Source of the DNA: Parus major
Taxonomy: Eukaryota > Chordata > Aves > Passeriformes > Paridae
Direction: 5' to 3'
Assembly: GCF_001522545.3 (NCBI RefSeq)
Contig: NC_031774.1
Span: forward strand, 56,198,656 to 56,262,655
DNA: 64,000 nt
This document shows, one piece after another, positions 12,580 to 24,340 of the stretch; within the stretch, counting starts at the first letter, position 1, and each line of letters starts with the position of its first letter. The notes under the pieces are model-generated. The model was given only the letters and a program-made list of their open reading frames with translations. It did not search any database and was not told where the DNA came from. Position numbers and translations under genes: made by a program.

Positions 12580-13394
12580 GTTTTCATCTCCTTTTGATGT
12601 GCAGATGATGCAAACAACAAGTGCTAACAAGTGCTGATTTTTGCAGAACACAGAAGGGAGTATGGGATTTCCCTGTAACTCCCAGGATAACTGTTCCCCA
12701 AACTGCTACAGAAGGAAGAGCAAATATAAGAGTTTGCTATCAAACTTTGAAATCAAAAGGGGCAGCACAGCCTAATGAGTCTGTTAGGCTGCTACAGCAT
12801 GGTGTGGTTGATCAACATAGCTGGCTAACTGTATGAGAAGATTCACCATGTCTGGAAATTATGGTTTGGGTTTTACTATTTTCTTTTTGTTGTGTTGATA
12901 GGGACCACAGATTTTTGGGCCAGGGATGTAGTGAAGAGTGAAATGGTTTCCCCAAAATCACACAGAAAAAGTAACAAAACTGGGAAGAGAACTAGGCTTC
13001 TTCTTGAGTTCTTTTGCTCTATCACAAGCCATGCATGCAGACAGCATTTGGCCTGGCAGTAAAAATAAAAAATGCATGAGATAAACTGTATTGATCACTA
13101 ATAAGTCAGAGGGTCTTATTCTTCTCTCATTTGTGATAAGCAGATGAAAACATGTTGAAGAGTCACAGCACTGTGAAACATAAGCACATTGCAAACTAAC
13201 ACCTATAGATTATAACCTGGATGCCAGACATCCATTTTCCACGTGAGGCCTTTGTCACAAGCCACAGAGCTACTCCTGGAGTCCACCACCCACATTACCT
13301 GTCCTATGGGAACCCTCTGCCTCCTCCTACACCCATAGAAAGACTCAGTTGTAAATGCTTTAAATAGAGGAGGGGAAAAAAAATAAATACTCAC

Positions 13395-13522
13395 TGAATT
13401 TGGGGAAATGCTTCCTGGTTGCAGACCCATGCAGGCCAAGGTTTTTGCAAGCTCTGCTGCGTTCACCCCACAGTTTGGGGCAACATTTGCTTGGCATCGG
13501 ATGTGGACGTTCATTTTACAGA
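13395..13522 (-). CDS. PRKCH: PRKCH exon 7: end of C1B and start of hinge
   Basis: The 128-nt exon encodes Ile277 to Ser319. The acceptor is CATGTCAG|TCTGT and the donor AATTCA|GTGAGT, phase 1 in and phase 0 out. It completes C1B with Cys278, His283, Cys286 and Cys294 (CKMNVHIRCQANVAPNC). After this come GVNAAELAKTLACMGLQPG and the start of the V3 hinge that links the regulatory and catalytic halves. The hinge is the usual place for caspase or calpain cleavage in PKCs (family knowledge); no specific site is called here. Confidence 0.97.
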
Positions 13523-14403
13523 CTGACATGGACAATGGAAAGTAAAAGCAAAGGAAAAATTAAAATAACTTGGAGGGGTTTACTGCTGAGAAACAATTTA
13601 CTAATTCTGTTTCAGGAAATACACCCATCTGGACCTACCCTGTGTCTCTAAACTAGACGGGTTTTTGCCACTGATCTAAGTAGAAGCAAAATTAGGACTC
13701 TCGTAAGAGAATAAACTCCTGAAAACCAGGAACACACCCCAAACTCTCCAAGCAGGATGCCACTATTGCCTAAAGCTTTTCATAAGCACATGTTTTTGAG
13801 GTGTATAACTACCACTGCAGCTATGTCTGTAAGTACAATTAGTATTTATAATGCCACAGAATTTGCAACAAACGTCCTTTGCATTTTCCTCTGTCTAATT
13901 TTCAAGACAGCGTTCAGTGGGAAACAAAAATCATTCTTGCTCTAACTCATGAGCACACACACACCCTCTTGTGGGAGATGAAGGCAAGGATTTTACAGTC
14001 TGGATGACTGAAACAAAAACATAACACCAGAACATGCTTAGTCATCAATTAACAGGCAGGGCTGTCAGCCTAAAGCAATGACCTTTTTTTCCCCTCAGAT
14101 GCCTTTTCACTGCCTTATCTCATTAGCTGAGGAAAAACTTTCAGGTAAAGGAAAATATGAATGCAGGAAGCAGAATACTTTTAATAATGCAAGTTAAACA
14201 AAGCTGTGCTGAGGGTGCAAAGTAGAGTCCTTCTGGCAGCCAGAGATTAAAAAGGAGATCAGCCCTTTTTTTTAACTCTTACAAAGATAAATATTCATCG
14301 CTCAGCTTCCTCCTGAAGGCTGCACAAATCAAGTCCACACAGTGCATCAAGTGTCTAAAAATAAATGTATTTTGTAAAAAGGCAACAGTGAGAAGCCACT
14401 CAC
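13523..14403 (-). other. PRKCH: PRKCH intron 6 (881 bp)
   Basis: This phase-1 intron inside the C1B coding region has a GTGAGT donor and a CATGTCAG acceptor. No repeat or gene is recognised in it. Confidence 0.9.
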
Positions 14404-14533
14404 TTTTGCACTGTAGACCCTGTCTCATGATCCCCCAGAGCAAGGAGCCGCAGTGGTCACAGAACGTTGGGACTTTGTAGTTGTGGACGCTGAATTTATG
14501 AGGAATGTTGATCCCAAACCTCTGCTCAGTCAC
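14404..14533 (-). CDS. PRKCH: PRKCH exon 6: first part of C1B
   Basis: The 130-nt exon encodes residues 234-276 plus one base of Ile277. The acceptor is GTGCTGCAG|GTGACT and the donor GCAAAA|GTGAGT. It carries the C1B zinc ligands His245, Cys258, Cys261 and Cys275, and the phorbol ester and diacylglycerol groove segment [20 protein letters not shown]. The groove residues typical of responsive C1 domains (Pro255, Gly267, Gln271) are present, so C1B should bind diacylglycerol. This follows from family knowledge and was not tested here. Confidence 0.97.
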
Positions 14534-16137
14534 CTGCAGCACCAAAAGGAAAGCACAGGTTTAAAATTCAAACACATATTTATAAGCTGGTGCTCATTTA
14601 TATACAGGCATTTAAATGCATATCTAAGAAAATAATTTCAAGTCAGAAAATGTCCTGATCCATCACCTCACTGAGGTTTACTGTAAGTGAATAGTGAATT
14701 AACAGCCTCACCTACTGTGACTCAGCCCTGCTTTCCCTTCTGGCCAGGCCAGACTACCTGGCAAAGCAAATTTAAAAATAAGGGCTCCCTAGACAATTTT
14801 AAATTCTTTAAGACAAGTTAGAATTAGATTATCTCAAAAGAAACCAATCCCACTGCAGTGTGAGCTACAGCATTTTTTAATCACACAATTTCAAAATTAC
14901 TGACTTGCACACTACATGCAAAAACATGTAACTTTAGGTCAAACTGTTGATTTTATTAATTTTAATATAGAACTGCTTTCACAGTTCCTTCTAAAATTCT
15001 CATTCCTCTTCTCACCCTCCTTGTAATTAACAGCCTTTCAGGCACACATTTTACTTTATCACTTGCACTCATCCCCTTTTTAACCTTGTTCTTTTCCAAC
15101 TGTAAACCATTCAGATCTCAAGGGCACCTTTTAAAAAATGTTCCATTGGCTGAAAAAACAGACCCCATTTAGCATATTTATCACTTCTGACTTTGTTTCT
15201 CAACATGCAGATCCTGGAAAGCTGAGGCGGAACCCACAAGTCTATTAAAGAAAAGTCAGGGGTGTGACTGGAACAAAAAGTTTAAGGTGAGTGGTGCCTG
15301 CTCACTTTTGCCTTCTTTTAAAGTAGTTTAAATGTGTTATAAAACCTTCATAATCCCGAGAGAGAAGTGAGGACATTCACTATTTAACTTGCACTCTACC
15401 CTTAGGCATCTTAACTCATTTTCATCTGGCTTGTCAAGGGGTCATTTTAAGGAGTTCAGCTCAGCAGTTTGGAGGCAACAAATAACAAATAAATGCAATT
15501 GCATGGCACAAAACACGGAGCTGCCCCGTGAATAAACAGATTTGATTTGATTCTTCCTCAAGCTGTTATTGAACCATTTCCAATTCCAGAAATGCAACAT
15601 GCAGTGCACAGGGCAGCATTAGGCAGGGATGTTACTCCCATCAAACACAGCCAATACCAGCAAGAAAGAAAATCTTCAGAAACCTAAGTTATGCAAGGGT
15701 TCTTTATTACAATGTATTTCACAAAGCAAAGGTGTGGACTGACAACTAAATGAGCCCTTCAGGCAATCAGAAAAGAAAAAAGAGGCAAAACAAAGACCAG
15801 TGGTTGGCCAGAGAAATCCACATTAAGAACAAGACACCAAATTTTGATTGCACCACAGTTAATCATGCAAGAAAATTACCAAGGAAACCAGTGGATTTGC
15901 TACTTATTGATGTCTTCCAGTGAAGATACCTTGACTTCTTAAACCATGTGCTAATCCAAACAGTTAATGGCATTGACAGAACAACTGGATGACATTGCAT
16001 GGCTTTTTAAAAGTAGGTCCCTCTCACTCTTCCTCACTTTTAAACCCATGAATAAAGATAACATGAAGTAAATTCTATTATAGGACAACCCCAGCTACCC
16101 AAAGTATGATGACCCAAAATAAGCAACATGACTTTAC
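14534..16137 (-). other. PRKCH: PRKCH intron 5 (1.6 kb)
   Basis: This phase-0 intron separates the C1A and C1B exons. It has a GTAAAG donor and a GTGCTGCAG acceptor. It is AT-rich and I see no recognisable repeat or gene in it. Confidence 0.9.
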
Positions 16138-16226
16138 CTTGAGATCATTCTTGTTAGTATTGTTTTGGCACGTGCAAGCTGTGACAATGAGGTGATGGCA
16201 GCGCTTGTGTACAACACAGGTGCAGA
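16138..16226 (-). CDS. PRKCH: PRKCH exon 5: end of C1A zinc finger
   Basis: The 89-nt exon encodes residues 204-233, starting VCTCVVHKRCHHLIV. The acceptor is TTTCCTAG|TCTGC and the donor CTCAAG|GTAAAG, with phase 1 in and phase 0 out. It provides the remaining C1A zinc ligands Cys205, His210, Cys213 and Cys221, which completes the H-X12-C-X2-C-X14-C-X2-C-X4-H-X2-C-X7-C pattern. The last dozen residues (CQNNTNKNDLK) form the linker between the two C1 domains, the part of this region that varies most between orthologues. Confidence 0.96.
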
Positions 16227-17157
16227 CTAGGAAATAAAAGAGGCACACTGAAAAGAGCCCTTGGAAGACTCAGCACACATCAATCCACCAGCTGGGTTCC
16301 TTAAGGCTCAGCTGCATCATCAGCACACAGTAAAGATGTGAAAAATAATTGGTGGCTTGGAATTTGCAACAGATCTGGAGATGTATCTTCAACCTACTGC
16401 AACAAAAATCCTGCACTCGATAGTTTATGGCCTAGAAAACACTTGCCTGTATCAAACATGGGTGATGGAGACAGAAACAACAGTGGAGCTTCTCAAATTA
16501 CTCAAAAAATGCTGTTGAAATAATTATCCAGTAAAGAGTGTTTCACATGGCAATATCCATTTTGTCTACATGCAGGTTCCTTTCACAGGACACCAGTGCC
16601 CTATTATACTGCACAGGAACAGGCTGTGTTAGGCTGCACTGAATGACCATGAAGCAGGCAGTTCTGGGAAAAAGGGGAAGGCAGAACAATAATTAAATGC
16701 AAACAAGCACCACATACATCTCCAACAGCCAGTCAGCCAAACCATGCATGCAGGCAGAGGTGCTGTGCCAGCCCACAAAGTCATGAACTCCCAAATTCGA
16801 GAAAGGAGGGTGGCCATTCCAGCAGGGTACTTTGTGTCCCAATACCAACTGAGCACTGTCCTGAGGGGACTCTGGGTGTCCCATGCCTAGCTGGGTGCTG
16901 CATGTAGCCAGCAACAGCTCTACAGAGTGGACCTGCACAGGATGAAACAGCAATGGGACACGCAGGTGTTCGCAGGAACATCAGTGGCAGCCACGCAAAC
17001 CTGACGGGGCTCAAAAGCACAGGTCTGGCTGCCTGGGGAGGAAGAGGAGTGATGACTCCAGAGCAGCCCACAGCTGCAGCATGTCCCAGCAGCATGGAAA
17101 AGCACTCCCAAAGCAGCACATCCCACATGGACACCACGAAGGAGCGGAGCACCTTAC
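16227..17157 (-). other. PRKCH: PRKCH intron 4 (931 bp)
   Basis: This phase-1 intron has a GTAAGG donor and a TTTCCTAG acceptor. I see no repeat. It stays open in the exon 4 frame for about 125 codons past the donor. Confidence 0.9.
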
Positions 17158-17192
17158 CTTGGCACTGGTATCCCTGCTTCCCAAACACGCCC
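17158..17192 (-). CDS. PRKCH: PRKCH exon 4: 35-nt micro-exon in C1A
   Basis: This very small exon completes Trp192 and encodes GVFGKQGYQCQ (193-203) plus one base of Val204. The acceptor is CGGCCAG|GGGC and the donor CCAAG|GTAAGG, so it enters in phase 2 and leaves in phase 1. It supplies Cys202, the fourth ligand of the C1A zinc finger, and part of the loop around the diacylglycerol-binding groove. At 35 nt it is too short to be found by length-based gene finders. It is placed here by its splice sites, its phase and the exact fit to the C1 consensus. Skipping it would shift the frame. Confidence 0.95.
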
Positions 17193-18003
17193 CTGGCCGA
17201 GAGAAAACATAGACACAATTTAATGGCAGAAGGATGGTCGTCTTGCAGATTGTTTACAGAAGGCAGAGCCAAAATGCAGGAGGATCCCAAATTAACAGAT
17301 CCCATGGCAGAGCTGCCCAGCAGTAGTGGTGCAATCCAGCACAGGGGTGTGAGAGCACAGGAAAGCACTGCATAGGCATAGCTCACAGGGCAGGCTGTCA
17401 ACATGCCTCTATTCCCCATATTCCCCCTCCTCTCGTTTCTCAAATACCTCACTTCATTACAACACACACCACACATACTAGACTGATCCCAGCAGCCCAC
17501 ACCCTGTTATTATCTCTCCCACTCCATGTTCTTTTGAGACATATCTACATTTTTCTCCTCGCTCTACCTACTCCTCCATGTGCATCACCTCACACCTCTC
17601 TGATGGCTTTTCTGTTCCCAGGAATTTTCTCTAAACTTTCAAGCAAATTGTTTTCTTTTTGGTGTAATCTCAACGCTTCACTCCAGTGAGTGGACTCTTT
17701 CTTCAGGTTGCTTCATTACCTTTTTTCCCTTGAAATAACATCTATGGTTACAAGGGAGGGACACTGCCACATCCCCACACCAACCCAGTTTGCTTCCAGC
17801 ATCCAAGATGCACATCACCTCTGGCCTCCCATGCAGCAGACTCCAGTTTGCAGCATAAATGCACCCTGCCCAACCTGACAGCCAAGGGGCATCACATCCG
17901 AGGCCCTGCATAAATCCTAAGTGACATTCAGGATTGAGGGTGCCTTGTCCCCAGATCACAAAGGACTGGGAGCTCTGTGCCAGGGTGTTAGAGCTGTTCT
18001 TAC
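17193..18003 (-). other. PRKCH: PRKCH intron 3 (811 bp)
   Basis: This short phase-2 intron starts GTAAGA and ends CTCGGCCAG. It contains no recognisable repeat or gene. The last 300 bases before exon 4 happen to be open in the exon 4 frame. Confidence 0.9.
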
Positions 18004-18154
18004 CAGATGAACTCCCTGCAGTGAGAGCAGTAGGTGGGCTGCCGCAGGTAGGTGGCCATGAACTTGTGCCCGTTCACCTGGTGCACCCGCCTTCGCATCG
18101 CCCGCTGCCGCTTCCGAGTGAGGTTCTTAAAGATCCGGTCCCTCTGCAGAGTCC
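18004..18154 (-). CDS. PRKCH: PRKCH exon 3: pseudosubstrate and start of C1A
   Basis: The 151-nt exon completes codon 142 and encodes residues to Ile191 plus two bases of Trp192. The acceptor is CTGCACAG|GGACT and the donor ATCTG|GTAAGA. It contains the autoinhibitory pseudosubstrate [14 protein letters not shown] (154-167). Ala160 sits where a substrate would have Ser or Thr, flanked by basic residues, so the segment can occupy the kinase active site without being phosphorylated. C1A starts here with zinc ligands His171, Cys184 and Cys187 ([18 protein letters not shown]). The arrangement is the classic PKC pseudosubstrate followed by C1A. Exons 3 to 9 are packed within 8 kb. Confidence 0.97.
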
Positions 18155-18257
18155 CTGTGCAGGGGGGAGAAGGAGAAAAAAGGACAGCAAAACATTAAGA
18201 TCATCACACAGTTACTGCTTCTGGTTTTGCTGCAGCATTCAGTTTAGGCCCTCACCT

Positions 18258-18728
18258 AAGGAGGATGCTGAAGCAAGCCCAGAGGTGGCCATGGAGATGG
18301 TGCCAGGGCTGGAGCCCCTCTGCTGTGGAGACAGGCTGGAAGAGCTGGGACTGCTCAGCCTGGAGAAGAGATGCCTCTGCAGAGACCCTGAAGCCCCTTC
18401 CAGTGCCTGAAGGGGGCTAAAAGAGAGCTGGAGAGGGACTTTTGACAAGGGCATGGAGTGACAGGACAAGGGGGATTGGCTTCACACTGAAAGCCAGTAG
18501 GTTTAGTTTGGATGTTTTGAAGAAATTAATGACTGTGAGGGTGGTGAGGCCCTGGCACAGGTTGCCCAGAGGAGCTGTGGCTGCCCCATCCCTGGAAGTG
18601 TTCCAGGCTACACCAGATGGGGCTTGGAGCAACCTGGTCTAGTGGAAGGTGCCCCTGTCCATGGCAAGAGATTGAAGTTAGATATTGAAGGTCCCTTCCA
18701 ATACAAACCACTCCATTATTCTATGATA
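18258..18728 (+). mobile_element. CR1 LINE fragment
   Basis: A 470-base CR1 3' region in the plus direction. It includes 'gctggaagagctgggactgc', 'tcagcctggagaagagatgc', 'ccctggcacaggttgcccag' and 'gaaggtcccttccaatacaa', ending in 'ttattctatgata'. It lies about 100 bases upstream of PRKCH exon 3, antisense to the gene, so it probably inserted close to the acceptor without disrupting it. Confidence 0.9.
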
Positions 18729-19344
18729 AAATGATATCAAAAGCCACGGTTACATCCCTGGTTAGAAATCAGGAGACTGTGGTCTAGAACAAGGATGGCA
18801 TCTGTGACAGCTACAGAACTTAATTGCAATGTCCCCTTTAGCTCAAAATTGTATTTTTCATCTAGAAATATCTGCCTTTTGCTATCTTCCCCTCACTCCC
18901 CTCCCATGCTGAGACATGCTAGCAAGCTATTAATTCACAAGCTGTAAATAGACCAGAAGCTCAAGGCTAATGAGTTGTTATAATCACAGCTTTTTGGGCA
19001 GTAACTCCTGAAAACACAACTACACGTAACCAACTGGCCTCCACCACACTTGCTGAGTGAAAGCAGTGTCTTTCTTTGAGAACAGCATTCAGCCACTTTT
19101 GGTATTCTCATGCTACCTTTCTTTATCACTATTTGCAGCATTTTTACATGCTTCCAATACTTCCTCTGTTGGTTAAAAAACATAGGCCACTTTTTCAATG
19201 ATGGCTAGTTGTTTGATATGTGCCACACTCAGCTTTCCTTAAAGGGTTCATTTTCCAAAGGTTAGGTAATTTTTAATAGTTCTGGAAAGGAGAGATCCAG
19301 GAACTGGAATTCAAATCCAAATTGTCCCAAAATACAATTTAATT

Positions 19345-19585
19345 TTAGAACAGAGTAGACTGTTTCAGTTGAAAGGGACCTACAATAATCATCTAGTCCA
19401 ATTGTCTGACCATGTTAGAATGGATCAAAAGTTAATGTGCTTTAAGAGCATTGTTCAAACACTTCTTAAATATGACAGTCTGTGGGCACTGATCACCTGT
19501 CTAGGAAGCCTTTTCCCATGTCTGAACCACCTGTCATTAAAGAAATGCTTCCTAATGCCCAATCCAAACTCCTCTGGCACAATTT
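19345..19585 (-). mobile_element. Diverged CR1 fragment
   Basis: Reverse-oriented CR1 with 'gtttcagttgaaagggacct', 'aatcatctagtccaattgtc' and 'aaagaaatgcttcctaatgc'. It is more diverged than the nearby copies. Confidence 0.75.
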
Positions 19586-19618
19586 AATATCACAATTTAA
19601 TATCACAATTTAATTATC
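19579..19618. repeat. 13-bp tandem repeat, about 3 copies
   Basis: ACAATTTAATATC is repeated with almost no change at the end of the CR1 fragment, about three copies in 40 bases. Confidence 0.85.
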
Positions 19619-20814
19619 TATCAATATAATTTAATCTTTTTTGAGTTTAGTTCAACCACATAACCATTTCCTAGCAAAGCTCAATTTACACAAAACAAGT
19701 GTCTCTCAAAAGGCAGGAACTGAGCTCTAGATCAAGAGAGCCATTCCCATTTAGGCAGCAGCTGTCCAAATTGCATATCCCACCCAGCTGGTCTCTGGGA
19801 TCCTTGCACAGACTGGTCAGACTCAGCTGAGCTTCCCAGATCAAAGCCTCATCTGGGGCACACTTGCTCCAGAAGAAGGAAATTAAATTTGCAGTTTTTG
19901 AGTTAGCTAATTTGCAATGTAAAGGCCCTGAAAACAAGGGCATTTTGGGGGGAAGATAACCAGAGACTGCCAGAGGTGACTGTGCAACAATGTTCTGTGT
20001 TCAGGACTCTTGTTTTGAGCGTGGACTGGAGGATGCAAGACCAAAGCCAGCTCCTGCCAAACCCTCTGCATGGATGTAACACCATAACAGGAGGGGACAG
20101 GCCTGTAAACTCCCAGAGCAGAGGATCAGCAGCAGCACCCAAACACAGCTGTCATCCTCCCACTTATCTTCCCACATAAAGGGGGCAGAGCAATTCCCTG
20201 CTTTCAACTGGCTTTGCTGATTAACCACTGGAGGGAAGGGAGGTGGTGGAAATAGAGGAAAAGCTGTCAACCTGATCAAGGCCTGAAATGTAGGAATCCC
20301 ACATCACAGGCATATTTCCTGGTCCTCTTTGTAGGAGTCAGGATAAGGGAAACCATCCTGTCAGTACTGAGCCCAGCCATTTCGAGGGGCCACAACCCAC
20401 AGGATGTATTCCTCTTGGTGCTCTTGCTACAGGTTCAGAAGCAAAGCCAGCCATTAAGCTCAAGGGTTTTCTGCTGAGTTCTCCCAGCCATTCCTGCACA
20501 TGTCCCTTCCACAGGCAATGGTGGAAACCTCCTGCCCGATGGAATCACTGTGACAAGGAGCACAGTTCAACTTTAGGACAGCTTGCATTTATTTTTTAAA
20601 TGGAAGTGCATGCTATAAATTAGGATTTTCCCATTTAAACGCACCAAGAAAAAGGATGTGGTAAGGCTGATCCAAGCATTTAACAGAAACCTGCTTTCTT
20701 CAGTGCACAGCTCCAAGCAGCTGTGCAGAGACTGGTGCAGAAGAGCCTGCCTTTGTAGGGAAGTGCTTAAACATGTGTTTAATTCCCACTGAGGTCAACA
20801 GGACCCAGGGGACC

Positions 20815-21040
20815 ACAGGAATTGCCAGACAATCAGAATGCTGGTCCATCTAGTTCAGCATCCTGCCTGTCAGTGGGCAACCAGAGACATGTGACAGCAA
20901 GGTGGAGGAACTCTGCAGCTGGGAGATAATCAACTCTTTCCCACACACAAGATGTCATTTTGATGGCCAGAAGTGAGATCTGATTTGTGGAGGTTTAATA
21001 TTCCTTTCAAATGTTCAACTGCCTTGTTATCTACCATAGG
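20815..21040 (-). repeat. Possible ancient amniote repeat fragment
   Basis: The segment 'atgctggtccatctagttca' followed by 'gcatcctgcctgtcagtggg' resembles the 3' part of old LINE-type elements common in turtles and crocodilians and found at low copy in birds. A similar piece occurs near 24120. Identification is from memory of the pattern only. Confidence 0.35.
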
Positions 21041-22599
21041 AAACAAGCCTGAGAAGAACCTCAAGAGGTCAACCAAAAGGTCCTCTAAAAGGAAGATGAA
21101 GAGACATTGCTTTACTGAGGCTGAACCTCTTGCAACTTCATGTGAAAATTAAAAAAAAATAAATAAAAAATTCTTATACTATTATAGAATGTGCCCAACT
21201 TCAAATTCAAGAGAACATCACTTTGATGTAGGTTTAGGCAAACACGTGTTTTTTTTCTGGATCAGGGCCAAACAACTGGAAAAGTTTCTTCTGTTGGTAT
21301 TCAGCATGTAGAGGAGAACTTCTGAGGTGTGGAAAGGGAAGCACAGGGCTTGAGTGGGTGGTGAGCATCTAAATCATCTAAAGATGCAATCCAGTTACCA
21401 GCTTGCTCCATGCCAGCTGCTCCACTAGGAACCCAACAGCTGATGCCCTTTAAGCCCCCATTTAGCAGAGTTTAAAAGAATACATTCCAAATTTAGCTCC
21501 TGCAGCTTCTGGTTTTGTTATGGCTCTGCCAAGGACCAGCACAGGGTAATCACCTCCCTGGTGCTCTCCCATGCAGAACAGACCACACATGGCAAGAGGA
21601 AACCAATCCCTGGTACCAGGAATAGGGGGCACTTGATGACAGCCTGCAGAGCCACCCACAGGACACTGCTGTACAACCCTGTGACTTGCCCAGCTTCACA
21701 CAGACTGTAATTTTGAAGTTCACAAAACCCAAAAATATGACAGGCACTTGCTTTTTCCTGGGCAACAGAGGGAGTCTCCATGCTGCCTGCACTGGTGGAT
21801 CACCTCCAGGGCCAGCCTGATACCTCCTCCCTAGAGCTTCCATCCCCCATTCTCCAGACACCAAAATCCCAGAGCGCAACAGTTCCATCTTGCAGACCTG
21901 CTTGTCATTAATGCACATGCCACAAGTTGGGCTTTTTTTCTTTACTAAAAGCCAACTTGTATTTAAAACACTCCTCAGATTTCACACTTTCTCCCACTAC
22001 TTGGCCGTCAGATCCTGCTAATGTTCTGCTGATACTGCACATCTTTCAGGATCACCTGATCCTCACCCATGCTTATGTTCACCTCAATTTACAACATAGC
22101 AAATCTGAGTGTTACTAGGCAGGCTGCAGGAAGGCCTGGATTACTTTCCACATGCCATCAACTCTTTTGGGTGCTATTCTTCCCATTTCCTGGTGCTGGC
22201 TCAAGTGAAAAGGAGAGGGAGAGCCCAGCACAACCTCAGCCATACCCTGAGCCCAGGTGACCAGCTGCAGGAGACCATCCACCACATGATTTAGTGAATC
22301 TACATATACAACCACATCTCACAGAATAAATCCCTCTGTCTCAGGGCCTGGATGCTCTTGCATCCCACACACTACACCATGGAGCTGGCAAGTTCAGCCC
22401 TCCAACGAGATGCAAGTGATTTTGAAATGGTGAAACATATGGCTACCAAAACCTCCTTCCTCCCAACCAGCAGCAGTTCCTCAGCTCACACCCATCACAT
22501 CTGTTCAACAGGTCCCAGTGCCACGGGGTGAGAGGCTATGGGCAGAAATCATCCATCAACACGGCACTGAAGCCTGCTAATGGAAAAGTCAAAAGAATT

Positions 22600-22988
22600 A
22601 GGATTGATCAGCCTGAAGAAAAGGAGGTTCCGGGGTGACCTTATTGCAGCACCTGAAGGGAGCCTACCAGAAATCTGAACAGGGAGTGTTTGCAAGGGTA
22701 TGTAGTGTTAGGACAAGGGGGAACAGATCCAAACTGAAAGAGAATAGATTTACTATTACTAAATGAGTTACTGGGAAGAAATCCTTTCCTCTGAGGCTGG
22801 TGAGGCTCTGGCACAGGTTGCCCAGAGAAGCTGTGGCTGCCCCATCCTGGGCAGTGTTCCAGGCCAGGCTGGATGGGGTTTGCAGCAACCTGGTCTGGTG
22901 GAAGGTGTCCCTGCCCATGGAAGGGGGTTGGAATGAGGTGAGATCTTTCAGGTTCCTTCCAACTCAAACCAGTCTGTGATTCTGTGAC
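22600..22988 (+). mobile_element. CR1 LINE fragment
   Basis: CR1 3' region in the plus direction with 'gaggctggtgaggctctggc', 'gcagtgttccaggccaggct', 'ctggtggaaggtgtccctgc' and a tail 'accagtctgtgattctgtga'. It is well preserved, so it is relatively young. Confidence 0.9.
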
Positions 22989-24119
22989 AGGGCAGCCAGT
23001 GCAGCAGCCCCTCATGCCTCTCATCTTTGGTGTCAGAGAATATAAAGCCATCAGAGACATTTTCCCAGCTCATGTTTTTCATTCTGTCCAGTTTCCTACA
23101 GAATACATATTCTCCTTCTGGACACAGAGAGTGTTTTACAAAACAAAGCCATTCTAGACAGTTAAAGTGACCCAGACTTTTAAAATGCTCTAATTTCTGG
23201 TAAAGCAACAACCACCACAAACAGTTCAAATGTCCAAACACTGCTTTAAGAGTAGACGAGTAATTGCTCAGTGAAGGGAGTTTCCACATCCGTGGTTAAA
23301 CTCTGACATCTGTAACTATGGGGTATTTACTGTGCCTGCCTATGTGCAAAACTTAACTACAACGTTCAACACTAAAAAGCCTCTTCCTCTTTCCTCCTCT
23401 GCACTCACACTGAACACATGTTTATGGCAGTGGAAATTATACATGCAGCGGGAGAGGAGAATAAATAACCCACCAAGTCATCTGAGGACATGTACAAGCA
23501 CCAGCACATCCTCACCCACTCAGCAGCCTCAAACACCACTCCACCTGCCCCCTGAGCTTACCTGATCCTGCTCTTGCTGGGCAGAGATCCCTCCTTTCCC
23601 CCCTACCCCAGTTCCAGGGGGTTATGTCAGGCAAATCCTTACAGTGGCAGCATAACTACAGCAGGAAAACAAGAGGAAGAGCTGCAGGATGAAGTGGTGT
23701 GTTTGGAACTATTTGACTCGAGTGGTTAAAGCTCATCTGGTCTCATCTACTGGAAATCAATCTCACCGTGGTGCTATTGACTGCTGCTGTAACACCAGCA
23801 CAGCAGAGGTCAGCCAGGTACCTCCCCACACACGACAGCTCCTGGTGTTACACTCCCATCTGCACCAGTGGCATTTTAATTTGGAAGAAATAAAGATATT
23901 CAAAAAAGCAATGTGAAGAGCTTTAAATCAATAATGCTAATAGGCAAAAACTTAATTAAGCCTTCTTTTATCAGTAGCAGCAGCAGTATATACATCATCC
24001 TCCTCAAGGAGCACTGTGAGCAAGCTGCTTTTGAACTGAGACACAACCATTGACTGTAAAAAGCACCATAGTGGATTGAGAGACAGCTCACCTCTTGCAA
24101 GCACTGCAGCACTGAACAA

Positions 24120-24340
24120 CCATCTCAGATCATGCTAAATGCTCATCTAGCCCATGCCCTAACAGTGAGTAGTAGTGGGTGTTTTAGGAAAAGAATACAT
24201 AAATCAGATCAAGTAAATTAATTCACCCCCCCACACCCTCCAGCCATCAGTATGTAGGTGTTCTCTCAATATTTACCCAACACTGGGCTTCCTCACATCT
24301 ACTAAATGTAAACTGAGGCTAAACCAAGATGTTTATTTCC
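24120..24340 (-). repeat. Possible ancient amniote repeat fragment
   Basis: 'gctcatctagcccatgccct', then a 'cagtgagtagtagtgggtgt'-like stretch and 'tttaggaaaagaatacataa', has the layout of the old element called at 20815-21040, in the same orientation. Boundaries are uncertain. Confidence 0.3.

Larger units (their letters stand above)
11262..13394 (-). other. PRKCH: PRKCH intron 7 (2.1 kb)
   Basis: This phase-0 intron has a GTGAGT donor and a CTTCCACAG acceptor. It contains two CR1 fragments (about 11530-11612 and 12225-12490) and A- or T-rich runs at 11661-11680 and 12553-12579. No gene is recognised. Confidence 0.9.

Noticed and set aside
22641..23060. 139-codon minus-strand open frame
   Set aside because: It is the reverse strand of the CR1 copy at 22600-22988. 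Similar frames recur in the other CR1 fragments and are not genes.
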